The notes below the pieces were generated by a model. The model made no database searches and had not been told where the DNA came from. It saw only the letters and a program-made list of their open reading frames with translations. The translations under genes and the position numbers were made by a program. From HGM11501 sp045123995 (GTDB lineage: Bacteria; Bacillota; Clostridia; CAKSNL01; HGM11501), in the NCBI GenBank assembly GCA_045123995.1, contig JBGVKY010000023.1, positions 17,388 to 81,387 on the forward strand: a DNA stretch of 64,000 bases. Direction: 5' to 3'. This document shows, one piece after another, positions 57,718 through 64,000 of the stretch (its first letter is position 1; each line of letters opens with the position of its first letter).

Positions 57718-57756
57718 TCGAGTGTTCATAACTTCATACACGTTATGAACACTCGA
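57718..57756. repeat. Palindrome containing the right terminal inverted repeat
   Basis: A 15-bp perfect stem (57718-57732 with 57742-57756) with a 9-nt loop. Its right arm is the element's right inverted repeat. It lacks a T tract, so it is more likely a recombinase site or processing signal than a terminator. Confidence 0.7.
57739..57755 (-). repeat. Right terminal inverted repeat (17 bp)
   Basis: CACGTTATGAACACTCG, exact reverse complement of 34739-34755. Confidence 0.85.
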
Positions 57757-57758
57757 TA

Positions 57759-57769
57759 TGGTGCGAGTG
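57759..57769 (+). repeat. Candidate attR core (11 bp)
   Basis: TGGTGCGAGTG, identical to the left copy. It continues as GGTGCGAGTGACAGGAC, which matches the tRNA-Leu 3' end (57963-57979) at 16 of 17 bases. Confidence 0.7.
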
Positions 57770-57872
57770 ACAGGACGTATATTGCTTCGCAATCTACCCC
57801 GCTCGGTTACCCAAATGCTTCGCATTTCGGTACCAACCTTCGCAACATACGGCTAAAAACGATATTCAATCG
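57770..57872. other. tRNA-like remnant with small hairpins
   Basis: No gene. Contains ATTGC-TTC-GCAAT and AAATGC-TTC-GCATTT hairpins. Read on the minus strand the segment ends in a tRNA-like CTCGCACCA. It looks like decayed tRNA-adjacent repeat sequence. Confidence 0.55.
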
Positions 57873-57955
57873 TTTTATTCACGCCGTATGCCTTCTTAAG
57901 GTTCAAGTCCTTTCCTTAACATAAAAAAAGATGGGGTACCCTAAAGGGTACCCCA
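57873..57955 (+). repeat. 83-bp direct repeat, right copy
   Basis: Partner of 34541-34623 with three mismatches. It includes the intact tRNA-Leu terminator. Confidence 0.9.
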
Positions 57956-57961
57956 TCTTTT
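57924..57961. terminator. Terminator of tRNA-Leu
   Basis: AAAAAGATGGGGTACC pairs with GGTACCCCATCTTTTT around CTAAAG-type loop bases, with A and T tracts on both sides. It lies directly after the tRNA on the minus strand. Confidence 0.92.
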
Positions 57962-58045
57962 TGGTGCGGGTGACAGGACTTGAACCTGCACGCCAAAGAC
58001 ACAAGAACCTAAATCTTGCACGTCTGCCAATTCCGCCACACCCGC
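57962..58045 (-). tRNA. tRNA-Leu (anticodon UAG)
   Basis: An 84-nt type II tRNA. The 5' acceptor strand GCGGGTG pairs with CACCCGC, and CCA is encoded. The D-arm is GGCGGAATTGGCAGACG, the anticodon arm is GCAAGA-TTTAGGT-TCTTGT with anticodon TAG, and there is a variable arm and a T-loop GGTTCAAGTCC. It follows ispF on the minus strand and ends in a strong hairpin. Its 3' end resembles the element's att core. Confidence 0.95.
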
Positions 58046-58062
58046 AAATATTAAATTTTCTA

Positions 58063-58521
58063 TCAGTCGATTAGGACAACTGCATAAGCTTTTACCATTT
58101 CGCCCCTGCCCACAGCTTCCATGCCCTCTTCGGTTTTCGCCTTAACGCTTACGTTGGAAACATCAGTATCAAGCACCCTTGCAAGATTTCTCCTTATTTC
58201 ATCCATGAAAGGTGCCATTTTGGGCTTTTGTATCAAAAGGGTACAGTCTATATTTACAATTTTACCTTTCATTTCAGAAACTGCTTCTTTTAATAAATCT
58301 ATGGAATTTACATCCTTATACTTTTCATCTGTATCAGGAAAATGTCTTCCTATATCCCCGTTTGCCTCAGAGCCGAATATAGCATCAATCACAGCATGGG
58401 TCAATACATCTGCATCGCTATGTCCCAGAAGTCCTTTTTCAAAGGGGATTTTAACCCCGCCGATAATAAGAGCTCTGCCCTCTTCCAAGCGGTGACTGTC
58501 ATAGCCAAATCCTATTTTCAT
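58063..58521 (-). CDS. ispF: 2-C-methyl-D-erythritol 2,4-cyclodiphosphate synthase
   Basis: A 152-residue MEP-pathway enzyme. The metal site DSHRLEEG and LGHSDADVLTHAVIDAIFG (Asp/His ligands) and DIGRHFPDTDEKYKD are present. The C-terminal KTEEGMEAVGRGEMVKAYAV completes the family pattern. It lies 13 nt after ispD, so the two steps of isoprenoid precursor synthesis are co-expressed. Confidence 0.96.
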   Translation of the reverse strand: MKIGFGYDSHRLEEGRALIIGGVKIPFEKGLLGHSDADVLTHAVIDAIFGSEANGDIGRHFPDTDEKYKDVNSIDLLKEAVSEMKGKIVNIDCTLLIQKPKMAPFMDEIRRNLARVLDTDVSNVSVKAKTEEGMEAVGRGEMVKAYAVVLID

Positions 58522-58534
58522 AAAGCTTTCCTCC

Positions 58535-59239
58535 TTACGAAAAACCTTCCTCTGCTCTTTTTCTTACAAGCTCCTTAGCTCTCATTAAGTCTTCTCCGGT
58601 GGTGATTTTTATATTCTCTTCGCTTCCCTCTACCACCTTTATTTTTTTGCCCGTTTTTTCAAACAGCATACAGTCGTCTGTAACTGAAAACCCCTGCTTT
58701 ATAGCTTCTTCATGAGCTTTCAGAATTCCATCTCTGAAAAACGCCTGAGGAGTCTGAATTCTTACAAGTTCTTCCCTGTTTACCGTTTCTTCTATAAAAC
58801 CATCTTTAACTCTTTTGACAGTATCAGTGACCAAAAGTCCGGGGGCCGATGCACCGAATGAATCAACGCCGTCCAAAACCCTCAAAATTATATCATCACT
58901 TAAAAAGGGTCTTGCTCCGTCATGAATCATGACGATGCCATCTTTGGCCTCTTTTACGCCCAGGTATGATGATTCACTTCTTTCTTTTCCGCCCTTTATT
59001 ACGGAGTAAGTTTTCTCTTTTATTTCCTTTTCGGCTATTTCCCTCACAAACTCCATTTCATTTTCTGCCGCCACTATTAAAAGGTGGTCAACATAAGGAT
59101 TTTTGTCAAAAACTTTCACCGTATAGGATAAAATGCTTTTGCCTGAAATTTCAAGCAAAAGCTTATTTATTCCTGCTCCTATTCTTTTCCCGCAACCTGC
59201 CGCCAGAATGACAGCGGTAACCAATCTTGATTTATACAT
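58535..59239 (-). CDS. ispD: 2-C-methyl-D-erythritol 4-phosphate cytidylyltransferase
   Basis: A 234-residue cytidylyltransferase of the MEP pathway. The nucleotide-binding loop is VILAAGCGKRIGAGINKLLL. VMIHDGARPFLSDDI and RIQTPQAFFRDGIL are family blocks, and DDCMLFEKTGKKIKVVEGSE is near the C-terminus. Order carD-ispD-ispF on the minus strand is common in Firmicutes. Confidence 0.96.
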   Translation of the reverse strand: MYKSRLVTAVILAAGCGKRIGAGINKLLLEISGKSILSYTVKVFDKNPYVDHLLIVAAENEMEFVREIAEKEIKEKTYSVIKGGKERSESSYLGVKEAKDGIVMIHDGARPFLSDDIILRVLDGVDSFGASAPGLLVTDTVKRVKDGFIEETVNREELVRIQTPQAFFRDGILKAHEEAIKQGFSVTDDCMLFEKTGKKIKVVEGSEENIKITTGEDLMRAKELVRKRAEEGFS

Positions 59240-59257
59240 ATAAACCCTCGTTATGTA

Positions 59258-59737
59258 CTACTTGAAAACCTTTTCATCCAAAATTGCCGATATTTTTTCC
59301 TTGGATGAATTTTTTGCCAAAACCAACTCGCTTATGAGTATGTGTCTGGAATCAGAAAGCATCTTTCGCTCTCCTGTTGAAAGCCCTTTTTCCTTGTCTC
59401 TTACCATAAGGCTTTTCACAACCTCTGCCACATGGAAAATTTCACCTGTTTTGATTTTTTCCATATTCTCCCTGTATCGCCTGTTCCAGCTTACTGCATC
59501 TTCATCTATGGAAACTGACATGAATTCAATTACCTCATCGGCGGTTTTTTCATCAACAATGGCTCGTAATCCCGCATTATTTCCGCCGTCGCAGGGAATC
59601 ATAACTTTCATATCACCCACAGGCATATGCATGGTATAGTACTTATGAACGGTTCCCATAACCTCACATTCTTCTATACCCTCTATTAAACCTGCACCGT
59701 GCATGGGATAAAGAACCTTGTCTCCAACCTTATACAT
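59258..59737 (-). CDS. carD: CarD-family transcription regulator
   Basis: A 159-residue CarD/CdnL-type protein. The N-terminal Tudor-like RNA polymerase-binding domain is YKVGDKVLYPMHGAGLIEGI. The helical C-terminal DNA-binding part includes SWNRRYRENMEKIKTGEIFH and LSTGERKMLSDSRHIL. It stabilises open complexes, especially at rRNA promoters. It heads the carD-ispD-ispF operon behind a perfect promoter. Confidence 0.94.
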   Translation of the reverse strand: MYKVGDKVLYPMHGAGLIEGIEECEVMGTVHKYYTMHMPVGDMKVMIPCDGGNNAGLRAIVDEKTADEVIEFMSVSIDEDAVSWNRRYRENMEKIKTGEIFHVAEVVKSLMVRDKEKGLSTGERKMLSDSRHILISELVLAKNSSKEKISAILDEKVFK

Positions 59738-59806
59738 AAAAATTCCTCCGCGTACAAAACCTTTTATTGGTTTATGTCAAACTACTATGCAGATATCTTC
59801 TCCTTT

Positions 59807-59835
59807 ATTATATCACACTCTTAATTAAATGTCAA
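59807..59835 (-). promoter_or_regulatory. Promoter of carD-ispD-ispF
   Basis: Minus-strand TTGACA (59835-59830), 17-nt spacer, TATAAT (59812-59807), both perfect. Confidence 0.88.
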
Positions 59836-59853
59836 AAATAATTTAATTTAATA

Positions 59854-59882
59854 TTGAAAAAACGGGGAAAATATGATAAAAT
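59854..59882 (+). promoter_or_regulatory. Promoter of fprA
   Basis: TTGAAA (59854-59859), 17-nt spacer, TAAAAT (59877-59882). Confidence 0.7.
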
Positions 59883-59910
59883 TATATAAAATCTTTTAAG
59901 AGGTGTATTT

Positions 59911-61059
59911 ATGGAAATTACAAACGATATCAAATACGCAGGAGTGCACGATAAAAAAGTTGATTTATTTGAGGGACAGTATGCAGTTCCCTTGGGGATT
60001 TCCTATAATTCCTATGTTATGGAGGATGAAAAGATTGCTGTTTTTGATACGGTTGATGTTAACTTCACGGAAGAATGGCTTTCAAACATAAAAAGCATCC
60101 TAGGGGATAAAAAGCCCTCCTATCTTATTATTCAGCATATGGAGCCTGACCATTCCGCAAGTATTTTAAAATTCACCCATGTATATCCCGATGTCAAAAT
60201 CGTTTCCTCCGCCAAAGCTTTTTCTATGATGAAGGGCTTTTTCGGAACTGATTTTTCCACAAGTCAGGTTGTAGTCAATGACGGTGATACTCTTTCTTTA
60301 GGAAAGCACAACTTAAAATTTGTAACTGCTCCAATGGTTCACTGGCCTGAAGTTATTGTTACTTACGATGAAACTTCAAAGTTCCTTTTCTCCGCCGATG
60401 CCTTCGGTAAGTTCGGAAACCGAGATCTTTTAAATGACTGGGTTGATGAGGCCAGAAGATACTATATCGGCATTGTGGGCAAATACGGTGTTCAGGTTAT
60501 GTCGCTTATAAAGAAGCTGTCTTCATTGGAAATTGCCGGAATCTGCCCCCTCCATGGTCCTGTTTTAACCAAAGACCTTGGCTTTTATATGGACTTATAT
60601 GTAAAGTGGGCAACCTACACCCCTGAAGATGACAGCATTTTAATTGCCTACACTTCCATTTACGGAAACACCAAAAAAGCAGTATTGTATCTTGCAGAAA
60701 AGCTTCGTGAAAAAGGCTTGAAAGACGTTACTTTATTTGACCTTGCAAGGCACGATATGTCTGAAGCCATTGCAAATGCCTTTAAGTCAGAAACATTGAT
60801 TCTTGCAACAACCACTTACAATGCAGATATATTTCCTCCAATGCATCAGTTCTTAAAAGGACTTTGTGAGCGTAACTTCCAGGGAAGAAAAGTTGCCTTC
60901 ATAGAAAACGGTTCCTGGGCCCCCACCGCTACAAAGGTAATGAAATCAATACTTGAGGGATGCAAAAACTTAACCTTTATAGAACCTGAAATTAAAATTC
61001 TTTCATCAATGACCGAAGAAAACAAAAGAGAGCTTGATTCTCTGGCAGAAGTTCTTTAA
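59911..61059 (+). CDS. fprA: FprA-type flavodiiron protein
   Basis: A 382-residue A-type flavoprotein that reduces O2 to water or NO to N2O in anaerobes. The N-terminal beta-lactamase-like diiron domain has the ligands in HMEPDHSASI, VHWPE, FSADAFGKFG and CPLHGPVL. The C-terminal flavodoxin domain (from about 250) binds FMN (IAYTSIYGNTKKA, ATTTYNADIFPPM). It is class A without a rubredoxin tail. It is followed by a ZIP transporter after 10 nt, possibly linking oxidative protection with metal supply. Confidence 0.95.
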   Translation: MEITNDIKYAGVHDKKVDLFEGQYAVPLGISYNSYVMEDEKIAVFDTVDVNFTEEWLSNIKSILGDKKPSYLIIQHMEPDHSASILKFTHVYPDVKIVSSAKAFSMMKGFFGTDFSTSQVVVNDGDTLSLGKHNLKFVTAPMVHWPEVIVTYDETSKFLFSADAFGKFGNRDLLNDWVDEARRYYIGIVGKYGVQVMSLIKKLSSLEIAGICPLHGPVLTKDLGFYMDLYVKWATYTPEDDSILIAYTSIYGNTKKAVLYLAEKLREKGLKDVTLFDLARHDMSEAIANAFKSETLILATTTYNADIFPPMHQFLKGLCERNFQGRKVAFIENGSWAPTATKVMKSILEGCKNLTFIEPEIKILSSMTEENKRELDSLAEVL

Positions 61060-61069
61060 GGAGTTAATT

Positions 61070-61822
61070 ATGGAAATTGTAATTCTCACCGCCATCGGAG
61101 TGGGCGGTGCCACACTTTTCGGCGCTTTAATCGGTTTTATATTCAAAAATATTTCTCACCGCTTTTCCGATATTGTCCTATCATTTGCAGCAGGTGTTAT
61201 GCTTGCTGCCGCAATCATAGGCCTTATAATACCGTCCGTTGAATACGGTGGAAAATATGGTCTTTTAACAACAGTAGCAGGAATATTTATAGGTGCGGTA
61301 TTTCTTAACCTGATAGATAAGATGGTCCCCCATCTTCATACCACTTCGGGAGATGACATAGAATCCCACAATAATGAAAAGCTAAATAAGGTGCTTTTAT
61401 TTGTTTTCGCCATCGGTATCCACAACCTGCCCGAGGGCATTGCTGCAGGTGTCGGCTTTGGTTCAGGAGATTTAAGCAAGGCGCTCACAATTGCAGGCGG
61501 TATTGCTCTCCAGAACATTCCCGAAGGAATGGTTATTATAGCTCCTCTGCTTACCTCGGGAGTTTCCAAAGGAAGAACTTTGTTTTATGCTTTTCTGACA
61601 GGACTGGTTGAAATTATAGGAACCTTCTTAGGTTTCTTCGCAGTCAGCGTTTCCTCTTTTATCCTGCCCTTCGCACTTGCTTTCGCAGGAGGTACAATGC
61701 TTTATGTAATAAGCGATGAAATGATTCCCGAAACCCACGCCCACGGAAGTCAGAGGGGCGCTACATACGGACTTTTAGCAGGCTTTTGCCTTATGCTTGT
61801 AACAGATGTCCTTTTAGGTTAA
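61070..61822 (+). CDS. ZIP-family divalent metal transporter
   Basis: A 250-residue membrane protein with eight predicted helices and the ZIP metal-binding motifs in helices 4 and 5: HNLPEGIAAGVGFGSGD and LQNIPEGMVIIAPL. A short cytoplasmic loop between helices 3 and 4 carries His residues (VPHLHTTSGDDIESHNN). It resembles ZupT/GufA-like zinc or iron importers. AAGGAG precedes ATG 61070; the longer frame from 61034 overlaps fprA. The substrate metal is unknown. Confidence 0.92.
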   Translation: MEIVILTAIGVGGATLFGALIGFIFKNISHRFSDIVLSFAAGVMLAAAIIGLIIPSVEYGGKYGLLTTVAGIFIGAVFLNLIDKMVPHLHTTSGDDIESHNNEKLNKVLLFVFAIGIHNLPEGIAAGVGFGSGDLSKALTIAGGIALQNIPEGMVIIAPLLTSGVSKGRTLFYAFLTGLVEIIGTFLGFFAVSVSSFILPFALAFAGGTMLYVISDEMIPETHAHGSQRGATYGLLAGFCLMLVTDVLLG

Positions 61823-61827
61823 GTACT

Positions 61828-61869
61828 AAAAAGAGTGTAAAAAACCATGGTTTTTTACACTCTTTTTTT
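61828..61869. terminator. Bidirectional terminator
   Basis: A perfect stem of about 20 bp (AAAAAGAGTGTAAAAAACC and its complement) with a minimal loop, between convergent genes. Confidence 0.93.
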
Positions 61870-63274
61870 ATTCAAAATAGTAGTACATCTCATCTTCACG
61901 GACAAGCTTCAATCCGTTTTTCTCTATCATGCGGCGTGATGCTTCGTTTTCCTTAAAGCACCGTGACCATACCTTAAGATCAAGTTTTTCCCGAGCAAAG
62001 TCCAGAATGATACCGAAAGAAGTTCCGCCATAGCCTTTTTTATGGTATTCACGTCTTATCCTTAAACCCAACTCCGCCGTACCATCATAGGTGAAATTCC
62101 AAAGTATCCCTTCACCTATCATTTCCCCATCTTCACTTTCGCGTATTGCAAAATTTATGGAATCTCCGGTCTTCATGTCATGCATTACTGAATCAAAAAA
62201 TGTATCCTCAGTTATATCTCCGGTTATAAACGGGTCTTCACGATAGTCATATCCCCAGAATTGGTTGTTCAATACATCGGTGTTAATTAAAAGATATTCT
62301 TTTTTATCTCTTTCCTCTATTTCTGTTATTACCACTGATCCTTTTTTAATAACAGGCATCTTTTCAATCTTTGCCATGGGAGAATTAACATGAACCATGT
62401 ATTTATGCACCTTTCCTATAGGCTTATACTGAAGCTTTGAGGTTCTGAGTCCCATATCTCCCGAATCGTCTTCTCTGTTTATTATATTAAGAGTTTCTCC
62501 ATTTACTTCATATACCAGATTCACAAATCCCTGATACATAGTGGGATAAATCCCCTCGTATTTCTTTAGTGCCTTTTCTACATGGATTAAAAGCATGTCT
62601 CCCGCTATCTCACCTATGCTCAGTGCTGCCATTTCTCCGTCAACCTTAAGATAAGCTCCAATAAGCTTCAAATCTTCAAAAGCTTTTACGAGTCTTTTTG
62701 TATGTTCAAACTCCAGTCTTTCCAGTTTGTTTTTAAATATGTGTTCTTCCTCATACTTATCAAGAAAACCATAAATTTCAGGCAACTCCTCTTTTGTTAA
62801 AAGCCTTATGTCAGGCTCGCCGTACAATTTTTTGAATTTATTTATATGATTTCTCTGCCCTGAATATTTTTTTCCGCTGAAGGTAAGAGTTTCGGCAAAA
62901 GAATAGATATAATCGCTCCAGCGTTCGTCAAATGACCAGGTTGCATTTTTAAGACGCGCATCATTTTTTATAAGTTCAAGAACTTTTTCCTCCACCGCAT
63001 AAAATCTCAAAGGAATGTTATTTTCCAAAGCATATTCCAAAAGTTGGTCTATCATATCGTTTGCATAAGGACCGAAAGGATAGCTGAATGCTTTCTGTCC
63101 CCCCACTGACTGATATATTACCAGAGTTTCATTCCAGAGACAAAACTTAGCATCGGGGGAATGCCACATAAAAATCGCTCCGCTGTAAAGCTCACTGCAT
63201 AGGGAAGTATTTTTCCTTAGATAAGGAGTCATTTTTTTTATTTTTTCATAAGAAAAAGGTTCAAATTTAAGCAT
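61868..63274 (-). CDS. DUF2156 (PG-lysyltransferase-like)-GNAT fusion
   Basis: A 468-residue protein of two parts. Residues 1-300 are DUF2156, the double-GNAT fold of phosphatidylglycerol lysyltransferase C-terminal domains (YLRKNTSLCSELYSGAIFMW, SYPFGPYANDMIDQLLEYA, NREDDSGDMGLRTSKLQYKP). Residues about 300-468 are a RimJ/RimL-like acetyltransferase with acetyl-CoA motif LRIRREYHKKGYGGTSFG. No membrane domain is present, so it is not an MprF. ATG 63274 is chosen; the upstream frame has no ribosome site. Such soluble proteins may aminoacylate or acylate small molecules or proteins. Substrate unknown. Confidence 0.82.
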   Translation of the reverse strand: MLKFEPFSYEKIKKMTPYLRKNTSLCSELYSGAIFMWHSPDAKFCLWNETLVIYQSVGGQKAFSYPFGPYANDMIDQLLEYALENNIPLRFYAVEEKVLELIKNDARLKNATWSFDERWSDYIYSFAETLTFSGKKYSGQRNHINKFKKLYGEPDIRLLTKEELPEIYGFLDKYEEEHIFKNKLERLEFEHTKRLVKAFEDLKLIGAYLKVDGEMAALSIGEIAGDMLLIHVEKALKKYEGIYPTMYQGFVNLVYEVNGETLNIINREDDSGDMGLRTSKLQYKPIGKVHKYMVHVNSPMAKIEKMPVIKKGSVVITEIEERDKKEYLLINTDVLNNQFWGYDYREDPFITGDITEDTFFDSVMHDMKTGDSINFAIRESEDGEMIGEGILWNFTYDGTAELGLRIRREYHKKGYGGTSFGIILDFAREKLDLKVWSRCFKENEASRRMIEKNGLKLVREDEMYYYFE

Positions 63275-63417
63275 AATCTTTCTCTCTTGTTTCAATTTAT
63301 TTCCAGTAAATTCTACCATTTATTATTTTTCCTGTCAATATAAAAAAGCATTCCCCTTTTTCAAAGAAATTTTCATTATAATTTCTTCTGTATTTTGCTT
63401 TTTTTGTGCAATAAATA

Positions 63418-63446
63418 TTGAATTTATGAAAAAAACATGATACAAT
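63418..63446 (+). promoter_or_regulatory. Promoter of the ferredoxin pair
   Basis: TTGAAT (63418-63423), 17-nt spacer, TACAAT (63441-63446). Confidence 0.65.
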
Positions 63447-63499
63447 AAGATTTAAAGGTTAATACCTCGCAGAAAATGACTTGCGAAAGGAGATTTGTA

Positions 63500-63739
63500 A
63501 TGAAAATTACAGTATGTATCGGAAGTTCTTGCCACATCAAAGGATCAAGACAGGTAGTAGAACAGCTCCAGTATTTTATAAACGAAAACAACCTTGGCGA
63601 CAAGGTTGAGCTTGACGGCACATTTTGTATGGGCAAATGCCAGCAGGGTGTATGTGTAACAGTGGATGATGTATTCCACTCCGTTACACCTAGCACAGTT
63701 GAAGAATTCTTCAAAAAAGAAGTTTTAGCAAAGGTGTGA
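63500..63739 (+). CDS. Thioredoxin-like [2Fe-2S] ferredoxin, copy 1
   Basis: A 79-residue protein of the NuoE/thioredoxin-like [2Fe-2S] ferredoxin family. The cluster ligands are Cys in CIGSSCHIKGS and in FCMGKCQQGVCV. AAAGGAG lies before ATG 63500. Proteins like this often precede [FeFe]-hydrogenase or NADH-linked hydrogenase genes in Clostridia and feed electrons to them. A paralogue follows after 4 nt. Confidence 0.87.
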   Translation: MKITVCIGSSCHIKGSRQVVEQLQYFINENNLGDKVELDGTFCMGKCQQGVCVTVDDVFHSVTPSTVEEFFKKEVLAKV

Positions 63740-63743
63740 AGAT

Positions 63744-64000
63744 ATGTTAATTCAAGTTTGCGTTGGTAGTTCATGTCATTTGAAAGGTTCTCCTGAAATT
63801 GTCGAGTTACTCACCAAAGCAGTTGAAGAACATCATCTTGAAGACGAGATTACGCTTGCCGGTAGCTTTTGTATCGGCAAGTGTAACCGAGTTGGTGTAA
63901 CTGTTCAGGTGGATGATGAAATACATACAGGAGTCACACGCGAGAATTTCAAGGAATTTTTTAAAGACAAAGTATTAGCAGTAATAGAAAACGAAAGGAA
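63744..64000 (+). CDS. Thioredoxin-like [2Fe-2S] ferredoxin, copy 2 (partial)
   Basis: The frame opens at ATG 63744 and runs off the window with no stop (at least 85 residues). It is clearly homologous to copy 1: VCVGSSCHLKGSPEIVELL and SFCIGKCNRVGVTVQVDDEI supply the four Cys. It is already slightly longer than copy 1 at the window edge, so it may continue into a further domain. The tandem pair is probably the start of a redox operon beyond the window. Confidence 0.85.
   Translation, partial: MLIQVCVGSSCHLKGSPEIVELLTKAVEEHHLEDEITLAGSFCIGKCNRVGVTVQVDDEIHTGVTRENFKEFFKDKVLAVIENER

Larger units (their letters stand above)
34734..57769. mobile_element. Tn4451-type mobilizable element with Hsp70/AAA cargo (about 23 kb)
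   Basis: The element is bounded by an 11-bp direct repeat and by 17-bp perfect inverted repeats (34739-34755 and 57739-57755). It starts with tnpV and ends with a large serine recombinase, the Tn4451-family layout. It also has a replication organizer, DnaC-like loader, MobV relaxase and ParB, but no conjugation channel genes, so it is mobilizable rather than self-transmissible. The cargo genes are visibly AT-richer than the flanks. A tRNA-Leu gene lies 0.2 kb beyond the right end. The exact crossover base is inferred from the repeats. Confidence 0.88.

Overview
The window is a contiguous piece of a low-GC Firmicutes chromosome. The most likely source is an anaerobic gut-type member of the Clostridia. 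The indicators are a complete six-gene Rnf complex, SLH and cohesin/dockerin surface proteins, a lysine riboswitch, LexA boxes of the Bacillus/Clostridium type, a CarD-IspD-IspF block, an FprA flavodiiron protein, and a Tn4451-type mobilizable element. Many TTGACA-N17-TATAAT promoters and strong GGAGG ribosome binding sites are visible. Species cannot be assigned from sequence alone.

Positions 1-5000 are a methionine and homocysteine neighbourhood. metY-metA, preceded by what looks like a methionine-codon leader-peptide attenuator, converges on luxS-mtnN-DUF896. Positions 5000-11500 hold an ECF sigma/anti-sigma/SLH operon with a candidate autoregulatory promoter, a LexA/LysM (YneA-like) SOS pair with LexA boxes, an InlB-repeat secreted protein and a DUF1836 regulator. 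Positions 11500-28700 hold an acyl-CoA synthetase, a two-gene cohesin/dockerin surface operon, an NhaC-type transporter under an L-box, topoisomerase III, an amino-acid ABC transporter, a VanW protein, a lone GyrB/ParE-like subunit and rhaA. Positions 28700-34480 carry rnfCDGEAB, apparently co-transcribed with an upstream PAP2-family phosphatase gene.

Positions 34734-57769 are an integrated mobile element. It is bounded by an 11-bp direct repeat and 17-bp inverted repeats, and lies close to a tRNA-Leu gene. Its backbone is tnpV, a DUF6809 gene, an XRE repressor/ImmA pair, a DUF6076 zinc protein, a replication-organizer/DnaC/MobV/ParB operon and a large serine recombinase. Its cargo (about 36.4-51.0 kb) is a single co-directional run of genes with very short gaps. 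In order these are: two small membrane proteins, a GrpE-like protein, a divergent Hsp70 with an extra domain, an AAA+ ATPase, a CpXC/J-like/three-TM protein, a zinc-TPR protein, a radical SAM/SPASM enzyme, a polytopic membrane protein and an HNH-type protein. I do not recognise this combination. It looks like a mobile chaperone-centred system, possibly for defence or inter-bacterial conflict, and is the main candidate for an undescribed system. A cluster of at least seven perfect or near-perfect hairpins lies between the cargo and the replication module.

To the right of the element (57.9-64.0 kb) the chromosome resumes with tRNA-Leu, ispF, ispD, carD, fprA, a ZIP metal transporter, a DUF2156-GNAT fusion and two tandem thioredoxin-like [2Fe-2S] ferredoxins, the second cut by the window edge.
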